A stretch of 64,000 nucleotides of DNA from JASTVH01 sp042862465 (GTDB lineage Bacteria > Pseudomonadota > Gammaproteobacteria > Pseudomonadales > Oleiphilaceae). The stretch is taken from NCBI GenBank assembly GCA_042862465.1, contig JASTVH010000001.1:610236-674235 (forward strand), written 5' to 3'. The notes below the pieces were generated by a model. The model saw nothing but the letters and a program-made list of their open reading frames with translations. It ran no database searches and was not told where the DNA came from. The position numbers and the translations under genes are program-made. Position 1 is the first letter of the stretch, and every line of letters starts with the position of its first letter. This document shows positions 42,866 to 51,196 of the stretch, one piece after another.

Positions 42866-44914
42866 ATGGGACGTAGTGCCCGATTGATGCATATCGCTCG
42901 CGCCGCCTATGGCCAGTACCGCGGTTATCGGCGTTTCGAAGCCGGCAGAGACGAGGTGGCTCCCCAGGCTTTTGTCGAAGCGTTAGTCGAGCTCGGTCCC
43001 ACCTTCGTCAAACTGGGCCAGGTCCTGAGCACCCGCCCGGACGTGCTCCCGAAACCATACATTGACGCGCTCGAGCGCCTTCAGGCGGACCAGCCTCCGG
43101 AGGCATTCGACGTGATGCGCCGGACCTTGGAAACGGAGCTGGGAGCGCCCCTGGAGAGACACTTTTCCGAAATCGAGTCAACGCCCGTCGCGGCGGCCTC
43201 GTTGGCGCAGGTTCACCGGGCCAAGCTCGCCAGCAGCGGTCGTATGGTTGCGCTCAAAGTCCAGCGGCCGGCCCTGGAGGAGAAGATAGGGCTGGACCTC
43301 GATGCCATTGAGTATGGACTGGGGTGGCTGCGGCGGGTGTTTCCGCGTCGTCTGGAGCGCACCAATCTGGTTAGCTTCTTTAAGGAGTTTCGTCGCTACA
43401 CACTTCAGGAACTCGACTTCGCCAATGAAGGGCGCATTATCGACCGTTTTCGGGCAAACCTGGCCAATATGCCCCATGTACGGTTACCGGCGGTTCACTG
43501 GGATCAAACCGGCGCGCGCGTGTTGACCTTGGATTGGGTCGAGGGCATGCGCGTGGGGCAGGCCGCCGAGCGACTGGATAAGCCGACACGCCGGCGGCTT
43601 GTCGAATCGCTCGTGGAAGTGCTCATGAAAATGTTCATCTCCGACGGTCTCTTCCACGCCGATCTGCACCCGGGCAACATCTTCTTCCATGACGACAGCA
43701 GCTTTACGTTGCTCGACTTTGGCATGTACGGCGAGCTGACCGACGCCCAGCGAGATCGCTTTATCCTGTACCTCATCGCAGTGGTTCAGCGGCAGATTCG
43801 CCGCGCCTTTCATCATTTCAAGGCACAGACGCGCGAGCTTCCCGGCGCCGACGAGGAGCGCTTCTTCCAAAAATTCTCCGAACTGGCCGAGGTCTTTTAC
43901 AACTCGCCATTAAGCAAGATGAGTTTTACCCGGGTGTATATGGAAATGATGCGCGCAGGTTACGCACACGGCTTCGTGTTTCCCAGTGAGTTGATGCTAC
44001 ACGCCAAGGCCCTGACGACCGCCGAGTCGCTGCTCTTCGTACTCGATCCCAACATGCGTTTCGAACAAGTGGCCCGGCCGATCATCGCCCGCGAATTCAC
44101 CGACCGCACCAGCTCGTTGTATCTGGTGAAACGCCGTATGAGCCAGTTCGTCCCCGAGTTTTTGTTTCTGGGGGAAATCATGCCCATGAATGCCGTCGAT
44201 GACACCTGGGACTGGCAGGCGACCGATGAGTTGGCGAATGAATTCTGGAGCGCCACCATGGAACGAGTCAAAGATCAACTCGAACATGGCGGGCTGTGGA
44301 AAGAGCTGCTCGAACGTCACTTCCGGGATGTGTTGCTGGAGGCCTCCTTGACCGCACAGTGTGACGAAATCCTCGAGGCAGTCTGGGAGAGATACTACGC
44401 GCTTGAGCCGGACCTTCCCGTGGCAGCCACCTTCGGCGCGACCTTTACCACGCACCTGGCCCTGGTGCCCCTGGCCGTGTTCGAAGTGCTTCGCGACCAT
44501 GGTATCGAGAGGCAGCGTGCTTACGACATTATCTACGACGCGGGTTGGCGGCTGTATACACACATGGGCGAGCCGCCGCTGCTGGTCGCCGGCGCATACA
44601 CGCGAGACCCGGCCAAGCGCCTGCGTATCGCTACGGATCTTTTCCGCTTCTTCCCGTTTGGTGAGCCCGGTTACCAGTGGGAGGACGTAGAAGGCCCGCC
44701 ACATGTCGTCGGCTTCGACTGTGTCAGGTGCCCGGTCGCCGAGTTCTTTGCGCGCCATAATGAGTCGGAACTCTGTGTGAACACCTGGTGTAACCTGGAT
44801 TTTCCGCTAGCGGAAAAGTGGGGAGGACGGCTCGAGCGTACCGGCACCATCGCCTCGGGAGCCGAACGGTGCGACTTTCGGTGGCATGCCGATGAGCAGA
44901 GACCTGGGGGCTGA
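42866..44914 (+). CDS. UbiB/ABC1-family kinase fused to an ATC-hydrolase-like domain
   Basis: 682 residues. The N-terminal part is an ABC1/UbiB atypical kinase: KLGQVLSTRPDVLP (KxGQ motif), VAAASLAQVHRA (Ala-rich loop), Lys in VALKVQRP, and catalytic FHADLHPGNIFF and LLDFGMYG. From about residue 510 on it resembles the L-2-amino-thiazoline-4-carboxylate hydrolase family, ending VGFDCVRCPVAEFFARH and RTGTIASGAERCDFRW with several Cys. UbiB proteins normally end in membrane helices, which are absent. Role unknown; lipid/quinone metabolism and thiol chemistry are suggested by the two halves. It follows the CC-motif gene by 155 bp. Confidence 0.8.
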   Translation: MGRSARLMHIARAAYGQYRGYRRFEAGRDEVAPQAFVEALVELGPTFVKLGQVLSTRPDVLPKPYIDALERLQADQPPEAFDVMRRTLETELGAPLERHFSEIESTPVAAASLAQVHRAKLASSGRMVALKVQRPALEEKIGLDLDAIEYGLGWLRRVFPRRLERTNLVSFFKEFRRYTLQELDFANEGRIIDRFRANLANMPHVRLPAVHWDQTGARVLTLDWVEGMRVGQAAERLDKPTRRRLVESLVEVLMKMFISDGLFHADLHPGNIFFHDDSSFTLLDFGMYGELTDAQRDRFILYLIAVVQRQIRRAFHHFKAQTRELPGADEERFFQKFSELAEVFYNSPLSKMSFTRVYMEMMRAGYAHGFVFPSELMLHAKALTTAESLLFVLDPNMRFEQVARPIIAREFTDRTSSLYLVKRRMSQFVPEFLFLGEIMPMNAVDDTWDWQATDELANEFWSATMERVKDQLEHGGLWKELLERHFRDVLLEASLTAQCDEILEAVWERYYALEPDLPVAATFGATFTTHLALVPLAVFEVLRDHGIERQRAYDIIYDAGWRLYTHMGEPPLLVAGAYTRDPAKRLRIATDLFRFFPFGEPGYQWEDVEGPPHVVGFDCVRCPVAEFFARHNESELCVNTWCNLDFPLAEKWGGRLERTGTIASGAERCDFRWHADEQRPGG

Positions 44915-44964
44915 TGATATTTGACCTTCGTCGAGTGGCCATCACAACGACTCAGCCCCCTGCC

Positions 44965-44990
44965 AACGCCGCCCCTTCGCGCGGCGTTTT
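44965..44990 (+). terminator. Terminator after the UbiB-fusion gene
   Basis: Stem AACGCCGC/GCGGCGTT with an 8-base loop followed by TT. It ends the CC-protein/UbiB transcription unit just before the duplicated promoter region. Confidence 0.65.
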
Positions 44991-44992
44991 AC

Positions 44993-45006
44993 TTGATGAG
45001 GGTCAA
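44993..45006 (+). promoter_or_regulatory. FNR-type box before the decayed CC-motif copy
   Basis: TTGAT-GAGG-GTCAA, the same TTGA-N6-TCAA core as at 42237, 25 bp before a degenerate metal box. Confidence 0.55.
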
Positions 45007-45030
45007 GCAGTCCCGGTATGCGTGCTGCTT

Positions 45031-45047
45031 TTTCAGATGCGACTCAG
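45031..45047 (+). promoter_or_regulatory. Degenerate NTTCAG box before the decayed CC-motif copy
   Basis: TTTCAG-ATGCG-ACTCAG: correct 11-bp period, but one mismatch in the second half. It is the promoter relic or weak promoter of the remnant at 45098. Confidence 0.45.
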
Positions 45048-45097
45048 TTTGCGCTTGGGTCGATGAAATCAGGAAAACATGAAAAAAGGAGCCCATC

Positions 45098-45239
45098 ATG
45101 AGCACCGCCGATAAGGCCGGCAACCATGCCGGGGTGCCTGAAGCTGAGCTGGTACCGGTTTACCGACGAAAACGTGCAGGCCAACGCTAAGCACGAGCCG
45201 TTCTGCTGCTCCAAGATTCCGCCGATGAAACGTAAATAG
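45098..45239 (+). pseudogene. Internally deleted, frameshifted copy of the CC-motif gene
   Basis: Starts at ATG 45098 after AAGGAG with MSTADKAGNHAG, similar to the intact copy's MTAAHKAGNN. It then jumps to the last 33 codons, nearly identical in DNA to 42615-42710, but in the wrong frame, ending at TAA 45190. The other frame still reads WYRFTDENVQANAKHEPFCC and then SKIPPMKRK to TAG 45239. About 220 bp of the middle is missing. Confidence 0.75.
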
Positions 45240-45338
45240 CCGGTTGCTGACCTGACCATCCGGGCGGATGAAAACTGAGTCCGCCAAACTCCTGACTTGC
45301 GGCGGGTAGCGCGACCCTCGGGCAATTGCATGGAGAGC

Positions 45339-46745
45339 TCATCCAGCACAACAGGACAATTGCTTTACATCCTTGGTAAAGGCTTGAGCGCACAGTTTGA
45401 GGCCTTCCACCATAGTCAGGTAGGGAAAAAGCTCGTCGCCGATGGCCTGTACCGTCATGCGCGCACGTAATGCCATCAATCCTGCCTGGATCAGTTCACC
45501 GGCTTCCGCCGCCACAGCCTGCACGCCCAGCAACCGACCTGTGTTTTGATCGGCGACCATCTTGATGAAGCCGTGGGTGTCGAAATTCACCAGTGCACGC
45601 GGTACGTCTTCTAAATCGATCATACGGGTTGCCACTCTATAGCCTTGTTTGAGGGCCTCGGCCTCCGACAGCCCAACAGTGGCCACCTGAGGGTCGGTAA
45701 AGATCACGGCGGGCAGGGCGCTTAGGTCAAGGGAGGCTTCACCTCCCGTCATATTGATGGCTGCGCGGTTACCCCCAGCAGCGGCGACGTAGACAAACTG
45801 CGGCTGATCGGTGCAGTCCCCCGCGGCATAGACATCAGGAACCGTGGTTTGCAGGCGCTCATCCACTTGAATTGCACCACGGAAGGTTTCGACACCAAGA
45901 CCCGCCAGATTCAGGGTCTCGGTATTGGGTGTCCGACCGGTCGCCACCAGCAGCTGATCGGCCCGCAAGGTGCCGGCGTTGGTCTCGACAATGAATTTGT
46001 TGTCCGTATAGTTCACAAGGTTGGCCTGAGTCTGCTTCAGCACCTTGATACCCTCACGCTGGAACGCTGCCTCAATCGACGCTCCGAGCGCGGAGTCTTC
46101 ACGGGACAGCAGACGGTTTCGAGCCAATACGGTGACATCGCTACCCAGCCGGGCGAACGCCTGGGCCAGTTCCAGGGCAACGAAGCCAGCACCGATGACG
46201 ATCAGCCGGTCAGGCACAGTGTCCAGTTCCAGCGCGACGCTGGAAGTGAGGTAGGGCGTATCGTTCAGCCCCGGTATCGGCGGCTCAGCCTGACGTGCCC
46301 CAGTGCCAATAAAAGCGCGATCAAAATGGACCGTTTGCTTGCCGCCCTTGTTCAACCTGACCACCAAATGGTGGGCATCTACAAAGCGGGCCTCACCGCT
46401 CAGGACCGTGATGGCTGCATGGTCGCGCAGTATGCTTTGGTATTTGGAATCACGCAGTTCCTCGACACGTGCCTGCTGTTGCTGAAGCATTTTCCTCCGG
46501 TCCACCACGGGTGGCCGGGCGCTTACCCCCGCGTCAAAGGGACTCTCTTTGCGAAGATGAGCGATATGCGCCGCTCTAACCATGATCTTCGAGGGCACGC
46601 AGCCAACATTCACGCAGGTTCCGCCGATGGTGCCGCGTTCGATCAGGGTAACGCGGGCACCGCGCTCCGCTGCCTTCAGGGCGGCTGCCATGGCTGCCCC
46701 GCCACTGCCGATCACTGCGATATGCAGATCATTTTCGCTACCCAT
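45339..46745 (-). CDS. merA: Mercuric reductase
   Basis: 468-residue flavoprotein reducing Hg(II) to volatile Hg(0) with NADPH. Start 46745 has AAGGAG 8 bp upstream. The FAD-binding IGSGGAAMAAALKAAERGA is followed by the redox pair C44/C49 in GGTCVNVGCVPSK. NADPH-binding VIGAGFVALELAQAFARLGS lies mid-protein, and the C-terminal CC (465-466, QLSCCAG) hands Hg to the active site. The N-terminal MerP-like domain is absent. Last gene of the merTPFA operon. Confidence 0.97.
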   Translation of the reverse strand: MGSENDLHIAVIGSGGAAMAAALKAAERGARVTLIERGTIGGTCVNVGCVPSKIMVRAAHIAHLRKESPFDAGVSARPPVVDRRKMLQQQQARVEELRDSKYQSILRDHAAITVLSGEARFVDAHHLVVRLNKGGKQTVHFDRAFIGTGARQAEPPIPGLNDTPYLTSSVALELDTVPDRLIVIGAGFVALELAQAFARLGSDVTVLARNRLLSREDSALGASIEAAFQREGIKVLKQTQANLVNYTDNKFIVETNAGTLRADQLLVATGRTPNTETLNLAGLGVETFRGAIQVDERLQTTVPDVYAAGDCTDQPQFVYVAAAGGNRAAINMTGGEASLDLSALPAVIFTDPQVATVGLSEAEALKQGYRVATRMIDLEDVPRALVNFDTHGFIKMVADQNTGRLLGVQAVAAEAGELIQAGLMALRARMTVQAIGDELFPYLTMVEGLKLCAQAFTKDVKQLSCCAG

Positions 46746-46986
46746 TCGGGGAGCTCCTTGAGTCTGTCGAGACTCTGGCCTCATATCGCTTTTTACGCCA
46801 TACCGCATAGGCGGTCAGTCCCATGAAGGCGGCCAGGGCTGGAAGCAACCCGTAGTCGAGATAACCTGTCAGGGCTACCAGGCCCACGGAGCTCAGCAGG
46901 ATTACCAGGATAGGCGTGAAACAGCACAACGCCACCAAGACGGTTCCAATTACGCTCACGCATAACAGGGACTTCGGGTTCTTCAT
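46738..46986 (-). CDS. merF: Mercury transporter MerF
   Basis: 82 residues, two membrane helices, with the Hg-binding pair C21-C22 in ALCCFTPILVILL. It carries Hg(II) from the periplasm to MerA. It overlaps merP by 4 bp and merA by 8 bp, so translation is coupled. Confidence 0.93.
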   Translation of the reverse strand: MKNPKSLLCVSVIGTVLVALCCFTPILVILLSSVGLVALTGYLDYGLLPALAAFMGLTAYAVWRKKRYEARVSTDSRSSPNG

Positions 46987-47285
46987 GGTTGGTCCCGATC
47001 CGCTTTCGAGGACTTCGGCGTGGACGGATAGCCGGCGTTTTCCGTTGCCTGAGTCAAGGCCTCCACGGCTGTGATAGTGTCGTCGAAGACGACAACGGCC
47101 TCACGATCCGGGTAGCTCACGTGAACTTGCGAAACACCGTCGACCTTATTCAAAGCTACCTTGACGGTGATGGGACAGGCGGCACAGGTCATGCCCGGTA
47201 CCGAGAGTGTCACGGTTTGCATCGCAGCCAAGGCGGGCATGCTGAGCAGTACACTAAGGAACGCCAGGGTAAATCGCCTTTTCAT
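46983..47285 (-). CDS. merP: Periplasmic mercury-binding protein MerP
   Basis: 100 residues. Start 47285 follows GAAAGGAGG. A signal peptide ends LAAMQ, then an HMA domain with GMTCAACPIT (C34, C37) that binds Hg(II). It delivers mercury to MerT/MerF. The C-terminal tail (STPKSSKADRDQP) extends a little past the usual end. Confidence 0.95.
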   Translation of the reverse strand: MKRRFTLAFLSVLLSMPALAAMQTVTLSVPGMTCAACPITVKVALNKVDGVSQVHVSYPDREAVVVFDDTITAVEALTQATENAGYPSTPKSSKADRDQP

Positions 47286-47298
47286 GGAAAACCTCCTT

Positions 47299-47649
47299 TC
47301 AGTAGAGCAGGGGCAGAACATAGGGGAACGCCAGGGCGACCAGTATCAGTGCCGAGACCACCCAAAAGATAACCTTGTAGGCCGATCGCACCTGGGGTGC
47401 CGCACAGACTGCTCCAGGCGGGCATTGCTCCACGGGCCGATAGATTCGGCGCCAGGCGAAAAACATGGCCACCAATGCGACGCCGACGAAAAGGGGCCGA
47501 TAGGGTTCGAGCGCCGTCAGGTTGCCGATCCAGGCACCGGACACTCCCAAGGTGACCAACACTAGAGGCCCGAGACAGCAGGCCGAGGCGAGAAGGGCCG
47601 CGACTCCCCCGGCAGCCAGGGGCCCGCGCCCCGATCTGGATTTCAACAT
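47299..47649 (-). CDS. merT: Mercury transporter MerT
   Basis: 116 residues, three membrane helices. The first helix holds the C24-C25 pair (SACCLGPLV), and the cytoplasmic loop has C76 and C82 (EQCPPGAVC). It moves Hg(II) into the cytoplasm for reduction. It is the first gene after the mer promoter at 47687-47717. Confidence 0.95.
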   Translation of the reverse strand: MLKSRSGRGPLAAGGVAALLASACCLGPLVLVTLGVSGAWIGNLTALEPYRPLFVGVALVAMFFAWRRIYRPVEQCPPGAVCAAPQVRSAYKVIFWVVSALILVALAFPYVLPLLY

Positions 47650-47686
47650 AGTGACTGCGCCTTCTATGACTTTGCTCGATGAGATA

Positions 47687-47717
47687 AGCTTACTTCCGTA
47701 CTTAACTACGGAGTCAA
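47687..47717 (-). promoter_or_regulatory. mer operator/promoter with 19-bp spacer
   Basis: On the minus strand TTGACT (47712-47717) and TAAGCT (47687-47692) are 19 bp apart. The spacer contains the dyad CCGTAGT-TAA-GTACGG-like element bound by MerR. The overlong spacer is the MerR hallmark: the activator-metal complex untwists it. It drives merTPFA, and the divergent merR starts 5 bp away. Confidence 0.92.
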
Positions 47718-47721
47718 CCGG

Positions 47722-48153
47722 ATGTCGGACAAAGCGAGTTCGCTCACTATCGGAGGCTTGGCCAAGTGGGCCAATGTGAATGTCGAGACGATTCGTTATT
47801 ACCAGAGACGAGGGCTCTTGCCGGAGCCGAAACGCCCTCCCGGTGGTATTCGGCGCTATGGTGCTGCCGATATCGACCGTCTGACGTTCGTGAAAACGGC
47901 GCAACAGCTGGGCTTCAGTCTCAACGAGATCAGCGACCTGCTCCGGCTTGAAGATGGCACCCACTGCCAGGAAGCCAGCGCTCTCGCCGAGCGCAAGTTG
48001 CAGAATGTGCGTGAAAAGATCGATAGCCTGGAACGCATTGAGAAGGTACTGAGAGAGATGGTCGCCCGCTGCCACGCACGCCCGGGAAATATCGCATGCC
48101 CGCTAATCGCGTCATTACATGAAGGTCTGGTGGAGCAGGAAACTTCAATGTAG
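47722..48153 (+). CDS. merR: Mercury-responsive regulator MerR
   Basis: 143 residues. An N-terminal winged helix (LTIGGLAKWANVNVETIRYY) is followed by a long dimer helix. The Hg(II)-binding Cys are at 82, 117 and 126 (HCQEA, CHARPGNIAC), the same positions as in Tn501 MerR. It represses and, with Hg, activates the divergent mer operon. Confidence 0.96.
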   Translation: MSDKASSLTIGGLAKWANVNVETIRYYQRRGLLPEPKRPPGGIRRYGAADIDRLTFVKTAQQLGFSLNEISDLLRLEDGTHCQEASALAERKLQNVREKIDSLERIEKVLREMVARCHARPGNIACPLIASLHEGLVEQETSM

Positions 48154-48399
48154 CTTGCAGCCTGTATGGACACCGGGTCGACCTATGGTGCGATCCGCCT
48201 CCGCACCAAGCGAATGAAGGACAGCCTGAGTCGGGGGGGGGCATGTTTCAAATGATGTTCAAACTAGGGAAGGGTCCGTCAGCCAGGCCTCAACTGTCAG
48301 GGAAAGGTCATCACTGGGGGCAATTCATGCGCAAGCCGGCCGAGTGGCAGGCAATCCGGACTCCCGGTACCGATCGCTGAAAATTCTTTCACTCAGACA
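48154..48399. other. Gene-free stretch with a nine-G tract
   Basis: Between merR and the next promoter there is no recognisable gene. A run of nine G's lies at 48233-48241, prone to slippage and sequencing error. Confidence 0.5.
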
Positions 48400-48430
48400 T
48401 TGACTTGGAGTCAACTCCAGGCCGTAAGCT
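48400..48430 (+). promoter_or_regulatory. MerR-family promoter with 19-bp spacer
   Basis: TTGACT and TAAGCT are separated by exactly 19 bp, and the spacer holds the perfect dyad TGGAGT-CA-ACTCCA. The dyad resembles that of ZntR-type sites more than that of mer sites. It should be controlled by the MerR-family gene at the end of the operon it drives (50642-51094). Confidence 0.85.
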
Positions 48431-48459
48431 GAAAGCGTCCTTCATAGGGAGGCTTTGCC

Positions 48460-48771
48460 ATGTTCGCAAGACTGTCACTGATGTTGGCGGCCCTGATGCT
48501 CAGCCTGACCACTCTGGTCGCCGACGATCAATACGTACTCGGCGTGGACGGTTTGGCCTGTCCCTTCTGTGCCTTTGGCATCGAGAAGCGCCTGAACCAG
48601 GTCGACGGCGTCACCGACGTACAGATCGATATCGGCGACGGCGTGGTGCGCGTGATCCTGCAAGAGGGCCAGACATTCACCGAGGAGCGGGCACGCCAGG
48701 CCGTCAAGGAGGCTGGTTTTACGCTGCGATCATTCTCCCGGACCGAAGCCGGAGGTCGAGATGCGCAGTAA
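48460..48771 (+). CDS. Periplasmic HMA (MerP-like) metal-binding protein
   Basis: 103 residues, start after GGGAGG. A signal peptide (1-21) is followed by an HMA fold with GLACPFCAFG (C34, C37). The CPFC motif with Pro and Phe between the Cys differs from the MerP CAAC, suggesting a different metal or partner. First gene of a four-gene operon under a MerR-type promoter; overlaps the next gene by 11 bp. Confidence 0.85.
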   Translation: MFARLSLMLAALMLSLTTLVADDQYVLGVDGLACPFCAFGIEKRLNQVDGVTDVQIDIGDGVVRVILQEGQTFTEERARQAVKEAGFTLRSFSRTEAGGRDAQ

Positions 48772-49678
48772 CAGCCGACCTGTAAGCATGCCAGTGCTTG
48801 TAGGCACTGTGCTGCTGGCCGGGGTTGCCGCTGCGCAGGCCGCGCCCAACACCTTCAATACCGCCTTGCCGGTTTCTCAGGACGAAGCGATCTGGCGCGA
48901 GCAACTAGTATTGCGGGAGCGCTCCGCGGGCGGGCCCATGGATCGCGAGGTCTCGGTACAGGCGTTAGGTAGTGTACTGGGATACGGCGTAACCCCAGAA
49001 ATCGCGGTGTTCGGCACGGCACCCTACTTTTTCAACAAGGAACTGAGCGTCACGACACCGATGGAACGGATCGAGCGTGACTCCCACGGCATCGGCGACA
49101 TTTCGCTGTTTGGCCGCTACACAGCCTACCAATACGATTTCACCGGCGGTACCTTCCGAATCGCGCCGTTTTTGGGCCTCACCGCGCCAACCGGCGACGA
49201 TGACGAGCGGGATCGCTTTGGCGAACTGCCGCGGCCGCTGCAGGCCGGCGACGGAGCATGGGACGGCTTTGGCGGCGTGGTGACCACCTATCAGACGCTG
49301 CAGTACCAGGTGGATGCACAGGTGTTGTATCGCGAAAACGGGCGTCACGACGGCTTCGCGCAAGGCGATGTGGCGCGTTTTGACGCCTCGCTGCAATTCC
49401 GGATCTGGCCGCGCAGTCTTGACGGCGTGTCCGGCACACCGGGCTTCGTCTACGCCCTGCTCGAATCTAATCTCATTCACCGCGAGCGCAACGAGATAGG
49501 CAGCGGTACCGATGCCAATTCCGGCGGCACCCAGTGGCTGCTGGCGCCGGGCTTGCAATACATTAGCCGGCGCTGGGTTGTCGAGGGTACGGTACAACGG
49601 CCCGTGGCCGAAGACCCCAACGGCGATGCGATCCAGGACGATTGCATCGCGCGCGTCGGCTTTCGTCGCAATTTCTAG
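48761..49678 (+). CDS. Outer-membrane beta-barrel protein of the metal operon
   Basis: 305 residues with a signal peptide (ending AAAQAAPN) and amphipathic beta strands throughout, ending in the terminal Phe expected of outer-membrane barrels (VGFRRNF). TPEIAVFGTAPYF and FLGLTAPTGDDDERDRFGEL resemble the MetA-pathway/'transporter' barrel family. GGAGG precedes the ATG. It may let metal or a metal complex cross the outer membrane; function unproven. Confidence 0.75.
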   Translation: MRSNSRPVSMPVLVGTVLLAGVAAAQAAPNTFNTALPVSQDEAIWREQLVLRERSAGGPMDREVSVQALGSVLGYGVTPEIAVFGTAPYFFNKELSVTTPMERIERDSHGIGDISLFGRYTAYQYDFTGGTFRIAPFLGLTAPTGDDDERDRFGELPRPLQAGDGAWDGFGGVVTTYQTLQYQVDAQVLYRENGRHDGFAQGDVARFDASLQFRIWPRSLDGVSGTPGFVYALLESNLIHRERNEIGSGTDANSGGTQWLLAPGLQYISRRWVVEGTVQRPVAEDPNGDAIQDDCIARVGFRRNF

Positions 49679-50638
49679 ATGTTGAGGCTGAGCATGCTCA
49701 AATTCGGTAAATGGGTGGGCTACAGCGCCGTCGCTATCCCGCTAGTGCTCGCCGTGCTCGTTTGGACGGGCGGCGCAGTCAACTGGAATCAGGAGCCTCC
49801 CTATGAACTGACTCAGGAGTGGGGCGAGAAGGGCAGCGGTCCAGCCCAGTTCAACGCCCCCACCGGCATCGCGGTAACCGCCGATGAGGTATTCGTCGCC
49901 GACGCCCGCAACAGCCGCATCCAGGTGCTGGATAAAAGGGGCAGGTTTCTGCGCGCCTTTGGTACAGACACGCTCGGTCGGCCCATGAACCTGGCCATCG
50001 CCGGCGGCAAGCTCTATGTGCCCGACTATTTCAAGGACGTGATCCATATCTTCATGTTAGATGGCGAGTACGAACGCGCCATTGAGGCCGAAGACGCTTT
50101 CAACAGCCCCGGCGGCGTGGCCATGCGTGCGGATGGCACTTTGCTGGTTGCCGATACTTACGGCCAACGCATCGTGCATCTCACCCACGACGGCAAGGTG
50201 CTGGAGAGCTGGCGCGGCACCGGTATTGGTGCGGGCAAGTTCAGTTACCCAACCGACGTGGCGGTCGCCCGTGACGGCGGCTTTTATGTCGCCGACGGTT
50301 ATAACGACCGCATTCAGCAGTTTGGCCCTGACGGGCAATTCGTCCGCAAATGGGGTGGGCCCTTCGGGTTGAATATTTTTGGCCCGTTCAAGGGCTGGTT
50401 CACCACCGTGACCTCGGTTTCCGTTGGGCCCCGGGGGAACATCTACGTTGCCGACTTCTATAACAACCGTATCCAGAAGTTTAGTGCCGAGGGTGCTTTC
50501 CTGACGGCCTTTGGTACCCCAACCCAACGACCCGGGCACTCGCAAATTGCCGTGGTGGTAGACAATGAGGGAACGGTGTGGACCACCAACTTCTCTGCCC
50601 AGCGCGTCGAGCAGTGGCGTCCACAGCGGGAGAATTGA
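49679..50638 (+). CDS. Membrane-anchored NHL-repeat beta-propeller
   Basis: 319 residues. An N-terminal membrane anchor (YSAVAIPLVLAVLVWTGG) is followed by about six NHL repeats, each like FNAPTGIAVTADEVFVADAR, NSPGGVAMRADGTLLVADTY and FSYPTDVAVARDGGFYVADG. The propeller would face the periplasm and probably mediates binding rather than catalysis. It begins directly after the previous stop; ATG 49694 is an alternative start. Its coupling to an HMA protein and a MerR regulator is unusual. Confidence 0.82.
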   Translation: MLRLSMLKFGKWVGYSAVAIPLVLAVLVWTGGAVNWNQEPPYELTQEWGEKGSGPAQFNAPTGIAVTADEVFVADARNSRIQVLDKRGRFLRAFGTDTLGRPMNLAIAGGKLYVPDYFKDVIHIFMLDGEYERAIEAEDAFNSPGGVAMRADGTLLVADTYGQRIVHLTHDGKVLESWRGTGIGAGKFSYPTDVAVARDGGFYVADGYNDRIQQFGPDGQFVRKWGGPFGLNIFGPFKGWFTTVTSVSVGPRGNIYVADFYNNRIQKFSAEGAFLTAFGTPTQRPGHSQIAVVVDNEGTVWTTNFSAQRVEQWRPQREN

Positions 50639-50641
50639 TCC

Positions 50642-51094
50642 ATGCGCATCGGTGAGGTCGTCAAACGGTGTGGCGTCAGTGCCGACACTCTACGCTATTA
50701 CGAGAAGATCGGCCTGCTGTCTCCCGTCTCCCGGACACCCGGGGGCATCCGTCTTTACAGTGAGGCGGACCTGTCTCGTCTACGGTTTATCAGACGCGCC
50801 CAGAAGATGGGTTTCACGCTCGATGACATTGCCTCGCTGCTGCAGTTCCGGGCGTCGCCCTCCGCAGCCAAACCCCACGTCAGGCAAATGGCACTGGAGA
50901 AGTTACAGGCTGTGGAGCGACATATGGAGGAACTTGCGCAGCTGCGTGATGAATTGCAAGCTCTGACCCATCAATGCGAAGTCGAGCTCGACGGCTGTCC
51001 GATACTCGAAGCCTTCAACAGGGAAACCTCGCTTAATGGCCAACCCCAGGGGAAACGCCGGTGCAACCCAACAAGCCCGGTAAAGAAGGGATAG
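50642..51094 (+). CDS. MerR-family metal-responsive regulator
   Basis: 150 residues. A winged helix (MRIGEVVKRCGVSADTLRYY) precedes a dimer helix and a metal loop with C112 and C119 (HQCEVELDGCPIL), an arrangement closer to CueR-like than to MerR, with no Cys near position 79-82. It probably senses a soft metal and acts on the promoter at 48400-48430. It is the last gene of the operon it should control, making a positive feedback loop, whereas mer-type regulators are usually divergent. Confidence 0.88.
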   Translation: MRIGEVVKRCGVSADTLRYYEKIGLLSPVSRTPGGIRLYSEADLSRLRFIRRAQKMGFTLDDIASLLQFRASPSAAKPHVRQMALEKLQAVERHMEELAQLRDELQALTHQCEVELDGCPILEAFNRETSLNGQPQGKRRCNPTSPVKKG

Positions 51095-51196
51095 GGGCTT
51101 TGATCGAATAGGAAATGCCAATCCATTTGCTGACTCTTCTGTAATGCCTGCAAAGGGCGGCGGCTGGGACCAGCTCACCGCGAATAATAGGTGGCC

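Noticed and set aside
48233..48241. Nine-G tract as a phase-variation switch
   Set aside because: It is not within a gene or between promoter elements, so it has no clear target.
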